From: a virus
Length of the DNA: 64,000 bases
Reading direction: 5' to 3' (one strand)
IMG/VR virus record: IMGVR_UViG_3300042311_001406
Coordinates: 1 to 64,000 of that record
The translations under genes and the position numbers were made by a program. Numbering within the stretch: the first letter of the stretch is position 1; each line of letters opens with the position of its first letter. Below are positions 50,519 to 59,572 of this stretch, in pieces. The notes under the pieces were generated by a model, which did not search any database, was not told where the DNA came from, and saw nothing but the letters and a program-made list of their open reading frames with translations.

Positions 50519-51461
50519 CGACGAGAGCTGCTGTCCAGAGTGCAAGCGAAGCATCGCCGTGGCCAAGCGGCGGGCTCGTGCGAAAGCTGCACATCGAGAT
50601 GCTCGACGCACCTGGACCAAGACCGCGGCGGCTGTGCAGGACTACGCGGCGAAGGCCACGGCCAGCGTTCAACGCCAGTTGACCGCGCGGTTCTCCAAGA
50701 TGAACCGGAACCCAGCCACTAGCCGACTGCCGGTGGCGCGGCCACCAGCCGTCGCTGCGCCCTCGCCCATGAACATGACGCGCAGCATGAGGCCAATGCG
50801 GCCGCCTCAGCCCGCTGCCATGTCGTCGATGGTGAAGCGTGCAGGTTCCATCCTGGCGCCATCTGTCGCTGGGCCACAGCCATGCATTGAAGGATGGGGA
50901 AGTGCAGCGAGTTCGGCGCTGCGAAAGCGCGTTGATGCGCTCAAGAAGAAACTGAAACCGGGAGACATCATCTCCACAGATCCGCGGCGTCCCGTTGGAG
51001 TGCATCGCGCTTTCAAAGCGTTGAGCTCGACGGTGCAAGGCACACGTTTTGGCCACTCGGCAATGTACGTTGGCAACGGCGCCATCGTTGAATCGCGAGA
51101 CACGGCCGTCATCAAGCGACCGCTGCTTGATCTTGCGCGCTGCAACGAATTCGTCGTGCATCGTGTTGAGAATGCTTCGCCGACGCAGCGTCAACGTGCC
51201 GCGGCATGGATGAAGAAGCAGGTCGGCAAAGAAGGCGTCCGCACGACCGTTGGACATCTTGCGTACCGAGGCGCAAGACCAACGGCGCTAGCCGGGAAAC
51301 ACGAAGGAAAAAGGCAGAAGCTTGACCGCATCATCTGCAGTTCGCTCATCGCCAACGCGTACTCGCGCGTGCCCTTCAATCCAGACCGCGCAATCCTCAA
51401 CCACAGACCGAATGACATCGCCAACAGCGAACATGTCACACCTGTGGCTCAGATGACTTGA
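50445..51461 (+). CDS. Circularly permuted NlpC/P60-like cysteine peptidase, 338 aa
   Basis: ATG 50445 has GAGGA 8 nt upstream. Residues 1-130 are basic with a CCPEC motif near 28-33. About 165-335 form a YiiX/YaeF-type permuted papain-like domain: LKPGDIISTDP near 168, catalytic His204 in FGHSAMYVGNG, then Cys298 in RIICSSLIANAY. The order His before Cys is the mark of the permuted branch. Such enzymes cut amide or ester bonds (cell wall, lipid or protein). There is no signal peptide. A virion or lysis role is possible but not proven. Confidence 0.8.
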   Translation: MKPQPSLGRMLLATSGMLVEKTASDDESCCPECKRSIAVAKRRARAKAAHRDARRTWTKTAAAVQDYAAKATASVQRQLTARFSKMNRNPATSRLPVARPPAVAAPSPMNMTRSMRPMRPPQPAAMSSMVKRAGSILAPSVAGPQPCIEGWGSAASSALRKRVDALKKKLKPGDIISTDPRRPVGVHRAFKALSSTVQGTRFGHSAMYVGNGAIVESRDTAVIKRPLLDLARCNEFVVHRVENASPTQRQRAAAWMKKQVGKEGVRTTVGHLAYRGARPTALAGKHEGKRQKLDRIICSSLIANAYSRVPFNPDRAILNHRPNDIANSEHVTPVAQMT

Positions 51462-51540
51462 TCAGGTTGACTTCTAGTTGATCACGTGGCACAACCTCCG
51501 TCCCGTCGCTGCTCAGCGTCGACAGGGTGGAGGAAGATGC

Positions 51541-52251
51541 ATGCGGAACAAGTACAGGAAGGATGTCTTCGTCGTTGCCGTGGAAGGCATCATCGGAGCA
51601 GGAAAGACCACGCTCACCAAGCGCTTGCGCGATGAGCTTCATCTGCATGAAGTGCCGGAGCCGGTTGAAGACAACCCGTTCCTCGAAAACTTCTACAAGG
51701 ACCAAAAGAAGTGGGCCTTCCCCATGCAGATGTGGATGGTGCAGCGTCGAGCGGAGTCGATTGCTGACGCCGTCGAAAGTCACAAGAACATCATCACGGA
51801 CCGCAGCCTGGTGGGAGACATGGTCTTCGCCAAGATGCACAAAGACAACGGAAACATCGACGCCGAGATGTGGCCCGTCTACCGCGACACCTGGAGCATG
51901 ATGAACCGCTTGCTGGCACCCGTGCCAGACGTCATCGTCTTCCTGGATGTGAACCCCAGCACCGCGTTCAAACGCATGCACAACCGAGGGAGACAGTCCG
52001 AAGTCGACGGCGTCACACTGTCGTATCTTCAGGATCTCTGTGCCACATACCGCTCCACCATCGAGAAGTTGGGTAGCAACTTCAACGGGACGGAGTCATT
52101 CCGTCATACGCGCATCGAATGCCTCAAAGGAGACACTGATCACGCCGTGATCGTCGACATCGTCAAGCGACACATGGCCAACAAGACCGCCGCTTTCTCG
52201 AACGCCGCCGCCGCCAACGAGTACAACAACGACAACGAGGTCAAGCTGTGA
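51541..52251 (+). CDS. dnk: Deoxynucleoside kinase, 236 aa
   Basis: ATG 51541 has GGAGGAAG upstream. Walker A EGIIGAGKTT at residues 15-24, the catalytic Asp-Arg-Ser (Asp87-Ser89) in ITDRSLVGD, PEPVED near 38-43, and an Arg-rich lid near RMHNRGR. It would phosphorylate deoxynucleosides to feed DNA synthesis. It overlaps the ribonucleotide reductase gene by GTGA (52248), which supports a shared nucleotide-supply operon. Substrate preference cannot be told. Confidence 0.9.
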   Translation: MRNKYRKDVFVVAVEGIIGAGKTTLTKRLRDELHLHEVPEPVEDNPFLENFYKDQKKWAFPMQMWMVQRRAESIADAVESHKNIITDRSLVGDMVFAKMHKDNGNIDAEMWPVYRDTWSMMNRLLAPVPDVIVFLDVNPSTAFKRMHNRGRQSEVDGVTLSYLQDLCATYRSTIEKLGSNFNGTESFRHTRIECLKGDTDHAVIVDIVKRHMANKTAAFSNAAAANEYNNDNEVKL

Positions 52252-55200
52252 AGAACACCGTCACGATTCCATCCGCCGACTCCATCGACTACACGCTGAG
52301 CATTGCCGGCGACAAGATCGAGTGCAGGGTCCATAGCATCGACATCGTCAACTTCAACAAGCGTGACGTCGCCATCGAAGGCAGCGGCTTCAAGCAGAAG
52401 GATGTCGAGGCTCCTGACTTCTGGAGCGACACGGCCGTCCGCATCGTCGCCAACAAGTATTTCCGCGGCCACGACAGCGATCGCGAGAACAGCGTCAAGC
52501 AGCTGGTTGCTCGTGTCGTCGGCTCAATCGTCGACTTCCTCGACAGCAAGGACCGTTTCGCCAGCGCCACCGACAAGCACAGCTTCAAAAGTGTCCTGAC
52601 CCATCTGCTCTACGTGCAAGCGTTCGCGTTCAACAGCCCGGTGTGGTTCAACCTCGGCACCGAAGTCAGCCCGCAGTGCAGCGCTTGCTTCATCCTCGGC
52701 GTCGACGACAACATCGAATCCATCCTCAAGTGGATCAACGACGAAAGCCTCGTCTTCCGTCGTGGCAGCGGTGCCGGCGTCAACATCTCCCGCATCCGCC
52801 ACAAGAACGCGCGTCTGCAGGGCGGCGGCCACGCCAGCGGCCCGCTGAGCTTCGCCAACGGCGCCAACTACATGGCCGGCGCCATCAAGAGCGGCGGCAA
52901 GACGCGTCGCGCGGCCAAGATGCTGGTCATGAACGACAACCACCCCGACGTCTTCGACTTCATCGACACGAAGTCGATTGCCGAGCGCGTCGCCAAGGCG
53001 CTGATCGCTGGTGGCTTCAGCTCGAAGTTCAATGCCGAAGGCGGCGCCTACGAGCTCGCCCCCTGGCAGAACGCCAACAACAGCGTGAGCCTGTACGACC
53101 GCTTCCTCAATGCCGTCTTGGTCGACGGAGACCATGACCTCGTTGACCACAAGGGCGCTGTGGTTCGCACCATCAAGGCTCGCGAGCTGTGGCGCAAGAT
53201 GGGTGAGGCAGCCTGGGAATCCGGTGACCCCGGCCTCCACTTCCGTGACACGATGAACCGCTTCAACACGGTCGCAGAAGATGGCGAGATTGAAGCCAGT
53301 AACCCGTGCTGCTTCACCGGCGAGACGCTCGTCGACACCAGCGAAGGAAAGATCCGCATCGACGAACTCGTCGCTCGAAGCCAGCGCGGTGAGGACCTGC
53401 CAATGGCATGGGCCTTTGACCTTGAATCGTCGCTGCCTGTCTTGCGCCGCATCGTCAAAGCCTGGAAGGCCGGCGACGCGACCAAGCTTGTCCGCGTCAC
53501 GACGGACCGCGGCATCAGTGTGTTGTGCACACCTGAGCACCGCTGGCTGAAGCGCAATGGCGCTTGGGTGGAGGCTCAGCATCTGAAAGCTGGGGACAGC
53601 CTGCGCAAAACGGCGCGCTGGGTGAACAAGGATCGCTCTGGTCGCCACTGCTTGAACATGCGTGGCACAGAGTCAGCGCCAAACGGAACCGTCTGGCAGA
53701 ACCGATACATGTGGGAGCAGGCCTATGGACCAATTCCTGACGGCATGGAAGTTCACCACAAAAACGGAGACCCGACTGACGACCGCCTCAGCAACTTTGA
53801 GCTGATCCCTGTCAGCGATCATCGCTCTGAACACTCGGCTGGCGACGAGAACCCACGTTTCATTGACGTGGAAGATCATGTGCTTGTGGAGGCGTGGGAT
53901 GCTGTCGCTGCCGGCAGAAAGCGTGGTTCCGGTGTGACGCCAACAACATGGAACGCACACATCAACAGCAATGGGCTCAAAGGACATCTGCCGTTGGCTG
54001 CATCACCAACGAACGGAGGGCGAATCCAAGGCATGCCTTGGGCGGAGTTCGAGAGCAAGATCAACGAGCTGCGTTCATCTGTGAACGATCGCGTCGTCAG
54101 CGTCGAGTTCATTGCCAACGACACGGCGACATCCGTCTTCGACATCGAAGTTGAAGGCGTGCACAACTTCTCGGTGACCAGCCCCGGCGCTGTTCATTCG
54201 GTCGTGGTGCACAACAGCGAGTACCTGTTCATCAACAACACCAGCTGCAACCTCGCGAGCTTCAACCTCGTGCGGTACATGATCCGTGACGGTCTCAAGC
54301 GCGTGTTCAACTGGCGCGCATTCCAGCGTGACGGCTTGGCGATGTACCTGTGTCTCGACGCCATCGTCGACATCAGCAGCTACCCGACGCCAGAGATCGA
54401 CGAGACGACCCGCAAGTACCGCACGCTTGGTGCCGGGTACGCCAACATTGGCGGCATGCTGATGCGTATGGGCATTCCGTACGACAGCGACGAAGGCCGT
54501 CACATGATCGCCGTCATCACCAGCGCGCTCCAGGGCACCATGGTCTGCAACAGCATGAAAGCTGCTGAGGCCTGGGGCACATTCGATCGCTACGAAGCGA
54601 ACCGTGATCACGTCGACAAGGTGATTCTGTCGCACTACAACGCACAGGTCGGGCTGACCTACAACAAAGACGACGTGGTGTGGAATCCGTGGCAGCACTA
54701 CGAGCAGACTGTCCTGCGAGACAACACGAAGATCGCGCGTGTGCGCAACGCGCAGTTCACGGTCGTGGCGCCCACTGGCACCATCGGCTTCATGATGGAC
54801 GTCGACACGACGGGCATCGAGCCAGACTTCAGCCTGGTGAAGTACAAGGAGATGGTTGGCGGCGGCTACATGACGCTGGTCAACACCGCGATGTCCGAAG
54901 GCCTCGAAGTGCTGGGCTACGATGAGGAGACGCGCAAAGCCATTGAGGCGCACGTCACAACCACTGGCGGTGTCGTCGAAGGCGCTCCCGGTCTGAAGCC
55001 AGAGCACTACGGCGTCTTCGACTGCGCGGTCGCAGCGTTCGGCGGCACACGCTTCATTCGCCCTGAGGCGCACATTGAGGCCATGGCCGAGGCGCAGCCG
55101 TTCCTCAGCGGCGCCATCAGCAAGACCGTCAACATGCCAGAGTCGTCGACGGTGGATGACATCCTCGACATCTACATGAAGTCGTGGAAGCTGGGTCTCA

Positions 55201-55949
55201 AAGCTGTTGCCGTCTACCGCGACAACTGCAAGCAGAGCCAGCCGCTCAGCACCTCGAAGACGACGGACAAGGGCAGCGCCACCGTCATCCTTGAGTCGGC
55301 TCCAGCGACGTCGATGTCTTACGACGACATGACGATCTGCAAGTTGGAAGCGCAGATCAAAGACCTGAAGTCGATCATTGGCAGCCTGCGACGTGGAGAG
55401 CGTGAGCGCCTGTCGACGTCGCACATGGGCCACATCCACAAATTCACCATTCAGGGGATGAGTGGCCACTTGACGGTCGGCTTCTACGACGATGGCCGCA
55501 TCGGCGAAGTCTTCGTCGAGATGAGCAAGGAAGGCAGCACCGTCGGTGGCTTCCTGGACGCCTGGAGCAAGGCATTCTCGCTCATGCTGCAGTACGGCGC
55601 TCCGCTGACTGAAGTCCTGCAGAAGTTCGAGGGCAGCCGCTTCGAGCCATCTGGCTTCACGCTCAACGAGAACATCCGCACCTGCACATCGGTGATCGAC
55701 TACGTCAGCCGCTACATGAAGATGCTGAGCTCAAGCGCACCGAAGGCGGCTCCGATGCTCGACAGTGCCCCTGGCGACCATCAGGTTGAGGAAGGTGAAG
55801 ACGTCGACGATTCGCACGTCCCGTCAAACACGCAGAAGTTCGTCGACACCAATGGTCGCATCTGTTCGTCATGCGGAAGCAGCAACCTGCGTCAAAGCGG
55901 CGCCTGCTTCGTTTGCAATGAGTGTGGCTCAAGCACGGGGTGTGGCTGA
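52248..55949 (+). CDS. nrdJ: Class II (NrdJ-type) ribonucleotide reductase with intein, 1233 aa
   Basis: GTG 52248 overlaps the kinase stop. Extein marks: NSPVWFNLG and CSACFILGVDDNI (about 129-155), FRRGSGAGVNISRIR near 169-183, ASNPC ending at 354 and SEYLFINNTSCNLASFNL resuming at 657, and VVAPTGTIGFMMD near 841-853. A TSCPD domain lies at about 1065-1145. The C-terminal ICSSCGSS...CNECGSSTGCG is the Cys-rich tail of NrdJ enzymes. Class II enzymes use adenosylcobalamin and need no small subunit, and none is seen here. After splicing the enzyme would be 931 residues. It reduces ribonucleotides to deoxyribonucleotides for phage DNA. Confidence 0.9.
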   Translation: MKNTVTIPSADSIDYTLSIAGDKIECRVHSIDIVNFNKRDVAIEGSGFKQKDVEAPDFWSDTAVRIVANKYFRGHDSDRENSVKQLVARVVGSIVDFLDSKDRFASATDKHSFKSVLTHLLYVQAFAFNSPVWFNLGTEVSPQCSACFILGVDDNIESILKWINDESLVFRRGSGAGVNISRIRHKNARLQGGGHASGPLSFANGANYMAGAIKSGGKTRRAAKMLVMNDNHPDVFDFIDTKSIAERVAKALIAGGFSSKFNAEGGAYELAPWQNANNSVSLYDRFLNAVLVDGDHDLVDHKGAVVRTIKARELWRKMGEAAWESGDPGLHFRDTMNRFNTVAEDGEIEASNPCCFTGETLVDTSEGKIRIDELVARSQRGEDLPMAWAFDLESSLPVLRRIVKAWKAGDATKLVRVTTDRGISVLCTPEHRWLKRNGAWVEAQHLKAGDSLRKTARWVNKDRSGRHCLNMRGTESAPNGTVWQNRYMWEQAYGPIPDGMEVHHKNGDPTDDRLSNFELIPVSDHRSEHSAGDENPRFIDVEDHVLVEAWDAVAAGRKRGSGVTPTTWNAHINSNGLKGHLPLAASPTNGGRIQGMPWAEFESKINELRSSVNDRVVSVEFIANDTATSVFDIEVEGVHNFSVTSPGAVHSVVVHNSEYLFINNTSCNLASFNLVRYMIRDGLKRVFNWRAFQRDGLAMYLCLDAIVDISSYPTPEIDETTRKYRTLGAGYANIGGMLMRMGIPYDSDEGRHMIAVITSALQGTMVCNSMKAAEAWGTFDRYEANRDHVDKVILSHYNAQVGLTYNKDDVVWNPWQHYEQTVLRDNTKIARVRNAQFTVVAPTGTIGFMMDVDTTGIEPDFSLVKYKEMVGGGYMTLVNTAMSEGLEVLGYDEETRKAIEAHVTTTGGVVEGAPGLKPEHYGVFDCAVAAFGGTRFIRPEAHIEAMAEAQPFLSGAISKTVNMPESSTVDDILDIYMKSWKLGLKAVAVYRDNCKQSQPLSTSKTTDKGSATVILESAPATSMSYDDMTICKLEAQIKDLKSIIGSLRRGERERLSTSHMGHIHKFTIQGMSGHLTVGFYDDGRIGEVFVEMSKEGSTVGGFLDAWSKAFSLMLQYGAPLTEVLQKFEGSRFEPSGFTLNENIRTCTSVIDYVSRYMKMLSSSAPKAAPMLDSAPGDHQVEEGEDVDDSHVPSNTQKFVDTNGRICSSCGSSNLRQSGACFVCNECGSSTGCG
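53310..54215 (+). mobile_element. Intein with HNH homing endonuclease, 302 aa
   Basis: Inserted between the Cys and Ser of the reductase NPC/SEY motif. It begins with Cys355 (CFTGETLVDT, block A), has a TPEH block B near VLCTPEHRWL, and ends VFDIEVEGVHNF (block F) and SVVVHN with Asn656 before Ser657 (block G), all needed for splicing. An HNH-type endonuclease lies inside (MEVHHKNGDPTDDRLSNFEL, His503/His504). Both splicing and homing residues look intact, so it may still be mobile. Confidence 0.9.
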
Positions 55950-56233
55950 TGGTCGCCAAGAAGAAGCAGAAAACTGTGAACATCGATCGCTTCTGCTGCG
56001 CTCGTGGCTGCAAGAAGGAGTTCACGTCGCCAGCGGGAACGTTCTTCTGTCCTCGGCATCAGGCCATTGCTCTTGAGCATCACCCTGATCTCGTCGAGTC
56101 GCTTCGAGCGGAAGCTGATGAAGTTGGCGTGCAGAACAAAGGACTGCACTTCAAGATCATCAAGCTGCAGACCATCATCGCGAACAACGACGAACACGTT
56201 CTCGATCAGATCGAGATGTTTGCCGACACGTAA
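55949..56233 (+). CDS. Small zinc-finger-like protein, 94 aa
   Basis: ATG 55949 shares one base with the reductase stop (TGATG). Residues 16-37 contain CCARGCKKEF and FFCPRHQ, a Cys/His set likely to bind one zinc. The rest is helical (LVESLRAEADEVG...). It may be a DNA- or protein-binding accessory of the replication block. No family is recognised. Confidence 0.75.
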   Translation: MVAKKKQKTVNIDRFCCARGCKKEFTSPAGTFFCPRHQAIALEHHPDLVESLRAEADEVGVQNKGLHFKIIKLQTIIANNDEHVLDQIEMFADT

Positions 56234-56255
56234 AAAAAAGCAGACAGGGCCATTA

Positions 56256-56307
56256 GTGTGTCGCCGTCGAGACCACCACCATATGTGGCGTCTTGACGGC
56301 GACACAC
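56256..56307 (+). other. Long hairpin between the reductase and primase units
   Basis: GTGTGTCGCCGTCGAGAC (56256-56273) pairs with the segment 56290-56307 over 18 bp with one G-U; inside, CCAC/GTGG adds 4 bp around CATAT. No U-run follows, so it is not a standard terminator. It could be an RNase III site, an attenuator or a DNA-level signal. It lies in the 129-bp gap ahead of the primase gene, whose GGGGAG ribosome site is further downstream. Confidence 0.7.
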
Positions 56308-56362
56308 GTCCCTGATCAACTGCGTTTCCTTCGACAAAGACACACCGGGGAGCAGCATCTCG

Positions 56363-59200
56363 ATGACGACACTCTTCAACGACGATGACGACGACAGCTT
56401 CTTTGACATCGTCAACATCACGGCGAAGGCAGCTGTGAACAACGCCGCCGCCGCCAAGAAGACGGAGCCCGCAGCAAAGGCGTCGTCATACGGAGACGCG
56501 AAACCCAACAAGGGCAACGAAGCATCGCAAGCCATGACGCGACTCGTCGCCACGATCCCCGGTATCCGCGCGATGCCTGTGCGTGATCGACTGCCATTCA
56601 TTGAAGGATGGGCATCAGAGGCGTTCTGGTCGAAGCCGATGCCTGAACTCATGGAGCAGTGGCAGAAGGAATACGGAAACGACATCGACTACGCCTTCGT
56701 GCTTGGCGATCACTGCGGCCAGGACAGCGGTGACCTCGTCCTCGAAGCCGACAACGAAGCCGGTGAACAGTGGCTGCGCGAGAACGCGCCTGCGACACCG
56801 ACGATGGTGAGCACGCGTCGCGGTTTCAACCACCGCCACTATCGCATCGACATGGCCGGACGCGGCAACCGCATCGACATCTTTGGCAGCGTCAAGAAGC
56901 ACAAGAAGGCGGCCCTGGACGCCGGCTTCAAGGTTGAACTTCCGCGTGGCCGCAAGGCCACCGAAGAAGAGCGCGCCGCACGCGACAGCGAGATGGCGAA
57001 GGCGTTGGCTGCCATCCCGATGGGGCCAGTCATCGACCTGAAGTGCAACGGCGGCCAGGCCATGGCGCCAGGCGGGCGCAACAGCAAGACGCCGAACTTC
57101 CGCTACGAAGAAGTCGGCGGCCTGTGGACGATCGACATGTGGCGCGCGCGTCCCGTGTTCGACCCGAAGTGGTTCCCTGATAGCGTCTGGGCTCGTGAGC
57201 TGGCTGCCGACACGCAGCAAGGCTCGCACGCCAGCTACGACGTCGAATACTGGACCCTGGACCGTCGGGTCTCTGCGGCGATGCGGTACGCGGCCAACAT
57301 GAAGCCGACGGTGAGTGGCGAGGGTGCGCACAGCTCGTTCTTGCGGAACGCCATCCTCATTGTGCGCGGCTTCGACCTCGACGTGCAGTCCGGTCGTCGC
57401 GTGCTCACGTATTGGGGCCAACAGGTCTGTGCGCACGAACCCTGGAGCACCAAGGAGATCGAACACAAGCTCGAATCAGCACTGCAGCAGGGCAAGGAAC
57501 CGATGGGGTTCAAGCTTGCTGCTCGTCGTGGCGATGAGACTGTTGGTGAACGGTACGCGGCCATGATGCGTGCCATGGCCAACGACAGCATGACCGCTGA
57601 ACTCGAAGGCGACCTCATCAGCGAGGTCATGAACGACGCGGCTCCCACCTATCGCAGCGAAGGCAGCGAGGACCAGGACGATGGCACTGTCGATCCGTTC
57701 GACATGTCACCAGTCGAGGTGCCAGCGGCGTCGCCAGCCAGTGCTCTGGCCTCGCAACTCCCGCAGACGACGCCGATGTTTGGTCCCGGCTCTGGGGCGG
57801 CGACGGCAACCAAGATGACGGTGGCGGCTCGTGCGGCCGGCGCCAGCGACGCGGCGCATGGTGCCAGCGACATCGCCGACAGCGAGCGCCAAGTGCTGGC
57901 CGAGCTCGGCATGGACATCGCCGACATCCTCAGCAACCCGAAGATTGGCGTCATCTACAAGCGCATCGAAGGGAAGGTCGTTCGCCTGCCGCCGACGACG
58001 CTGAATCTGGCTCAGTTCCTGATGCACAGTCGCATGTTCAAAGGGCGGCTCCGCAAGAACCTGATGAACCATGAGATGGAGTTCGACAACGTCGGCCTGG
58101 AGAGCATTCACACGCTGAAGACGACGATCGATACGCTGTTCCAGGAAGACGTGCCAAAGGAACGCATCGAGGATTCTCTGGAGACTGTTGGTCTGTACTG
58201 CCGGTATGACCCCAGCCTTGAAGAGTTCGAGAAGCTCCCGCCGTGGGACGGCGAAGAACGGCTGATGCGTGTGGCCGGTGAAGTGCTGCCAGTTGAATCG
58301 GCGAGCCTGTACCTCTCAAAGGTCAAGATGGCGAAATCCATCATGGCGATGGTGGCCCGCACACTTGATCCTGGCTGCAAAGTCGACACGATTCCGATCT
58401 TCATCGGCAAGCAGGGTGCCCGGAAATCGTCGTTCTGGGAGATGCTGGCTGGGCCAAAGTTCTTCTCGGACACCGCAATGCAGAACATCGGCGGCCGTGA
58501 CGAGATGTGGCTCATCTCCAGGTTCCGGGTCATCGAGATTCCTGAGATCGACGGCATGTACTCGAAGCACCAGAACGCGCAGATGAAGGCCTTCTTCTCG
58601 AAGCGACGGGATGACTACCGTCTCCCGTACGCCCGTCGCATGGTCAGCGTGGCGCGACGCAGCATCATGGTCGGCACCACGAACGAGCACGAGATTCTGA
58701 GCGACCCCACCGGCAGCCGTCGGTATTGGCCGATTCCCACCATCGGCAAGGCCCGCCTGGACCTTCTCGGGAAGTGGCGCGACCAGCTGCTGGCGGAGGC
58801 GATTCACAAGGTCTCGGCCCACCTCGTAGCCAAAGCCGCGGGACGTGAAGAGTCAAAAGAGTACAAGGAAGGCATGTGGTGGCTCGATGACCAACAAGAC
58901 GAGGAACGCTCCAAAGACAACCTGAAATACCAAGAAGACGACCCATGGCGGCCAGCGATCGAGGAGTTCCTGCGCCCCATGACACCTGACCACAAGTTCC
59001 AGGTGGCCGACGTTATCGACTACCTCAAGCTGCCGATTGACCGAGTCGCGCGCCGAGACAGCATCAGAATTGCGAACATCCTGAACAATCTCTCCTGCCG
59101 ACGCTTCAACGAGGGAAGACCAACGACCGTCGACAAAAAAAATGGGCGCTGGTGGGAGCCGCCAGCAAGCCAAGACCCTTTGGCGAGCACGGAAGAATAG
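56363..59200 (+). CDS. PrimPol/VapE-type primase-helicase, 945 aa
   Basis: ATG 56363 has GGGGAG 9 nt upstream. The N-terminal third resembles a primase-polymerase (AEP) domain: FIEGWASEAFW near 74, LVLEADNEAGEQWL with Asp130, and STRRGFNHRHYRID near 152-165. A Pro/Ala linker (about 440-490) follows. The C-terminal half is a VapE/superfamily-3-type ATPase: IFIGKQGARKSSF with Lys688 (Walker A, its usual second Gly replaced by Ala-Arg), IEIPEIDGM (Walker B-like, near 727-735), and GTTNEHEILSDPTGSRRYWPI (sensor/Arg finger, near 770-790). It should prime and unwind DNA at the origin, which probably lies directly downstream. Confidence 0.8.
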   Translation: MTTLFNDDDDDSFFDIVNITAKAAVNNAAAAKKTEPAAKASSYGDAKPNKGNEASQAMTRLVATIPGIRAMPVRDRLPFIEGWASEAFWSKPMPELMEQWQKEYGNDIDYAFVLGDHCGQDSGDLVLEADNEAGEQWLRENAPATPTMVSTRRGFNHRHYRIDMAGRGNRIDIFGSVKKHKKAALDAGFKVELPRGRKATEEERAARDSEMAKALAAIPMGPVIDLKCNGGQAMAPGGRNSKTPNFRYEEVGGLWTIDMWRARPVFDPKWFPDSVWARELAADTQQGSHASYDVEYWTLDRRVSAAMRYAANMKPTVSGEGAHSSFLRNAILIVRGFDLDVQSGRRVLTYWGQQVCAHEPWSTKEIEHKLESALQQGKEPMGFKLAARRGDETVGERYAAMMRAMANDSMTAELEGDLISEVMNDAAPTYRSEGSEDQDDGTVDPFDMSPVEVPAASPASALASQLPQTTPMFGPGSGAATATKMTVAARAAGASDAAHGASDIADSERQVLAELGMDIADILSNPKIGVIYKRIEGKVVRLPPTTLNLAQFLMHSRMFKGRLRKNLMNHEMEFDNVGLESIHTLKTTIDTLFQEDVPKERIEDSLETVGLYCRYDPSLEEFEKLPPWDGEERLMRVAGEVLPVESASLYLSKVKMAKSIMAMVARTLDPGCKVDTIPIFIGKQGARKSSFWEMLAGPKFFSDTAMQNIGGRDEMWLISRFRVIEIPEIDGMYSKHQNAQMKAFFSKRRDDYRLPYARRMVSVARRSIMVGTTNEHEILSDPTGSRRYWPIPTIGKARLDLLGKWRDQLLAEAIHKVSAHLVAKAAGREESKEYKEGMWWLDDQQDEERSKDNLKYQEDDPWRPAIEEFLRPMTPDHKFQVADVIDYLKLPIDRVARRDSIRIANILNNLSCRRFNEGRPTTVDKKNGRWWEPPASQDPLASTEE

Positions 59201-59217
59201 AAATCTTTGAAGTCAAA

Positions 59218-59245
59218 AGCCACCTTCGGGTGGCTCTTTTTTTTC
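59218..59245 (+). terminator. Intrinsic terminator after the primase-helicase gene
   Basis: AGCCACC and GGTGGCT close a UUCG tetraloop (59218-59235), followed by a long T-run (CTTTTTTTTC). It is a textbook terminator. Confidence 0.95.
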
Positions 59246-59572
59246 TTTAGCTTGACTTTTTTCTTTGAATAGAAAAATTTTGACCAATAGAAATATCTGC
59301 AGAGCCTAAAATATTTCTATTCAAAGTTTCACTTCTTTTAGTTCAGCGATTTCTTTGAGTTCAGGCTCCGCAGTTCAAAGAAGTTGCCGGAATTTATTTG
59401 AATCGATAATGTATAGTGAGAAAAAAAAGTGACAAACAAAAGTCAGTCACTTTTCCATGTATACAGTTTTGCTGGGAGCGGTTTTCATGGCTTCAGGATG
59501 CGGCGGCCAACGACGTCGTCGCGCAGTGATCGATGCAAATATACTCTGTAGGAAAAACGCGTTAACAAAAGT

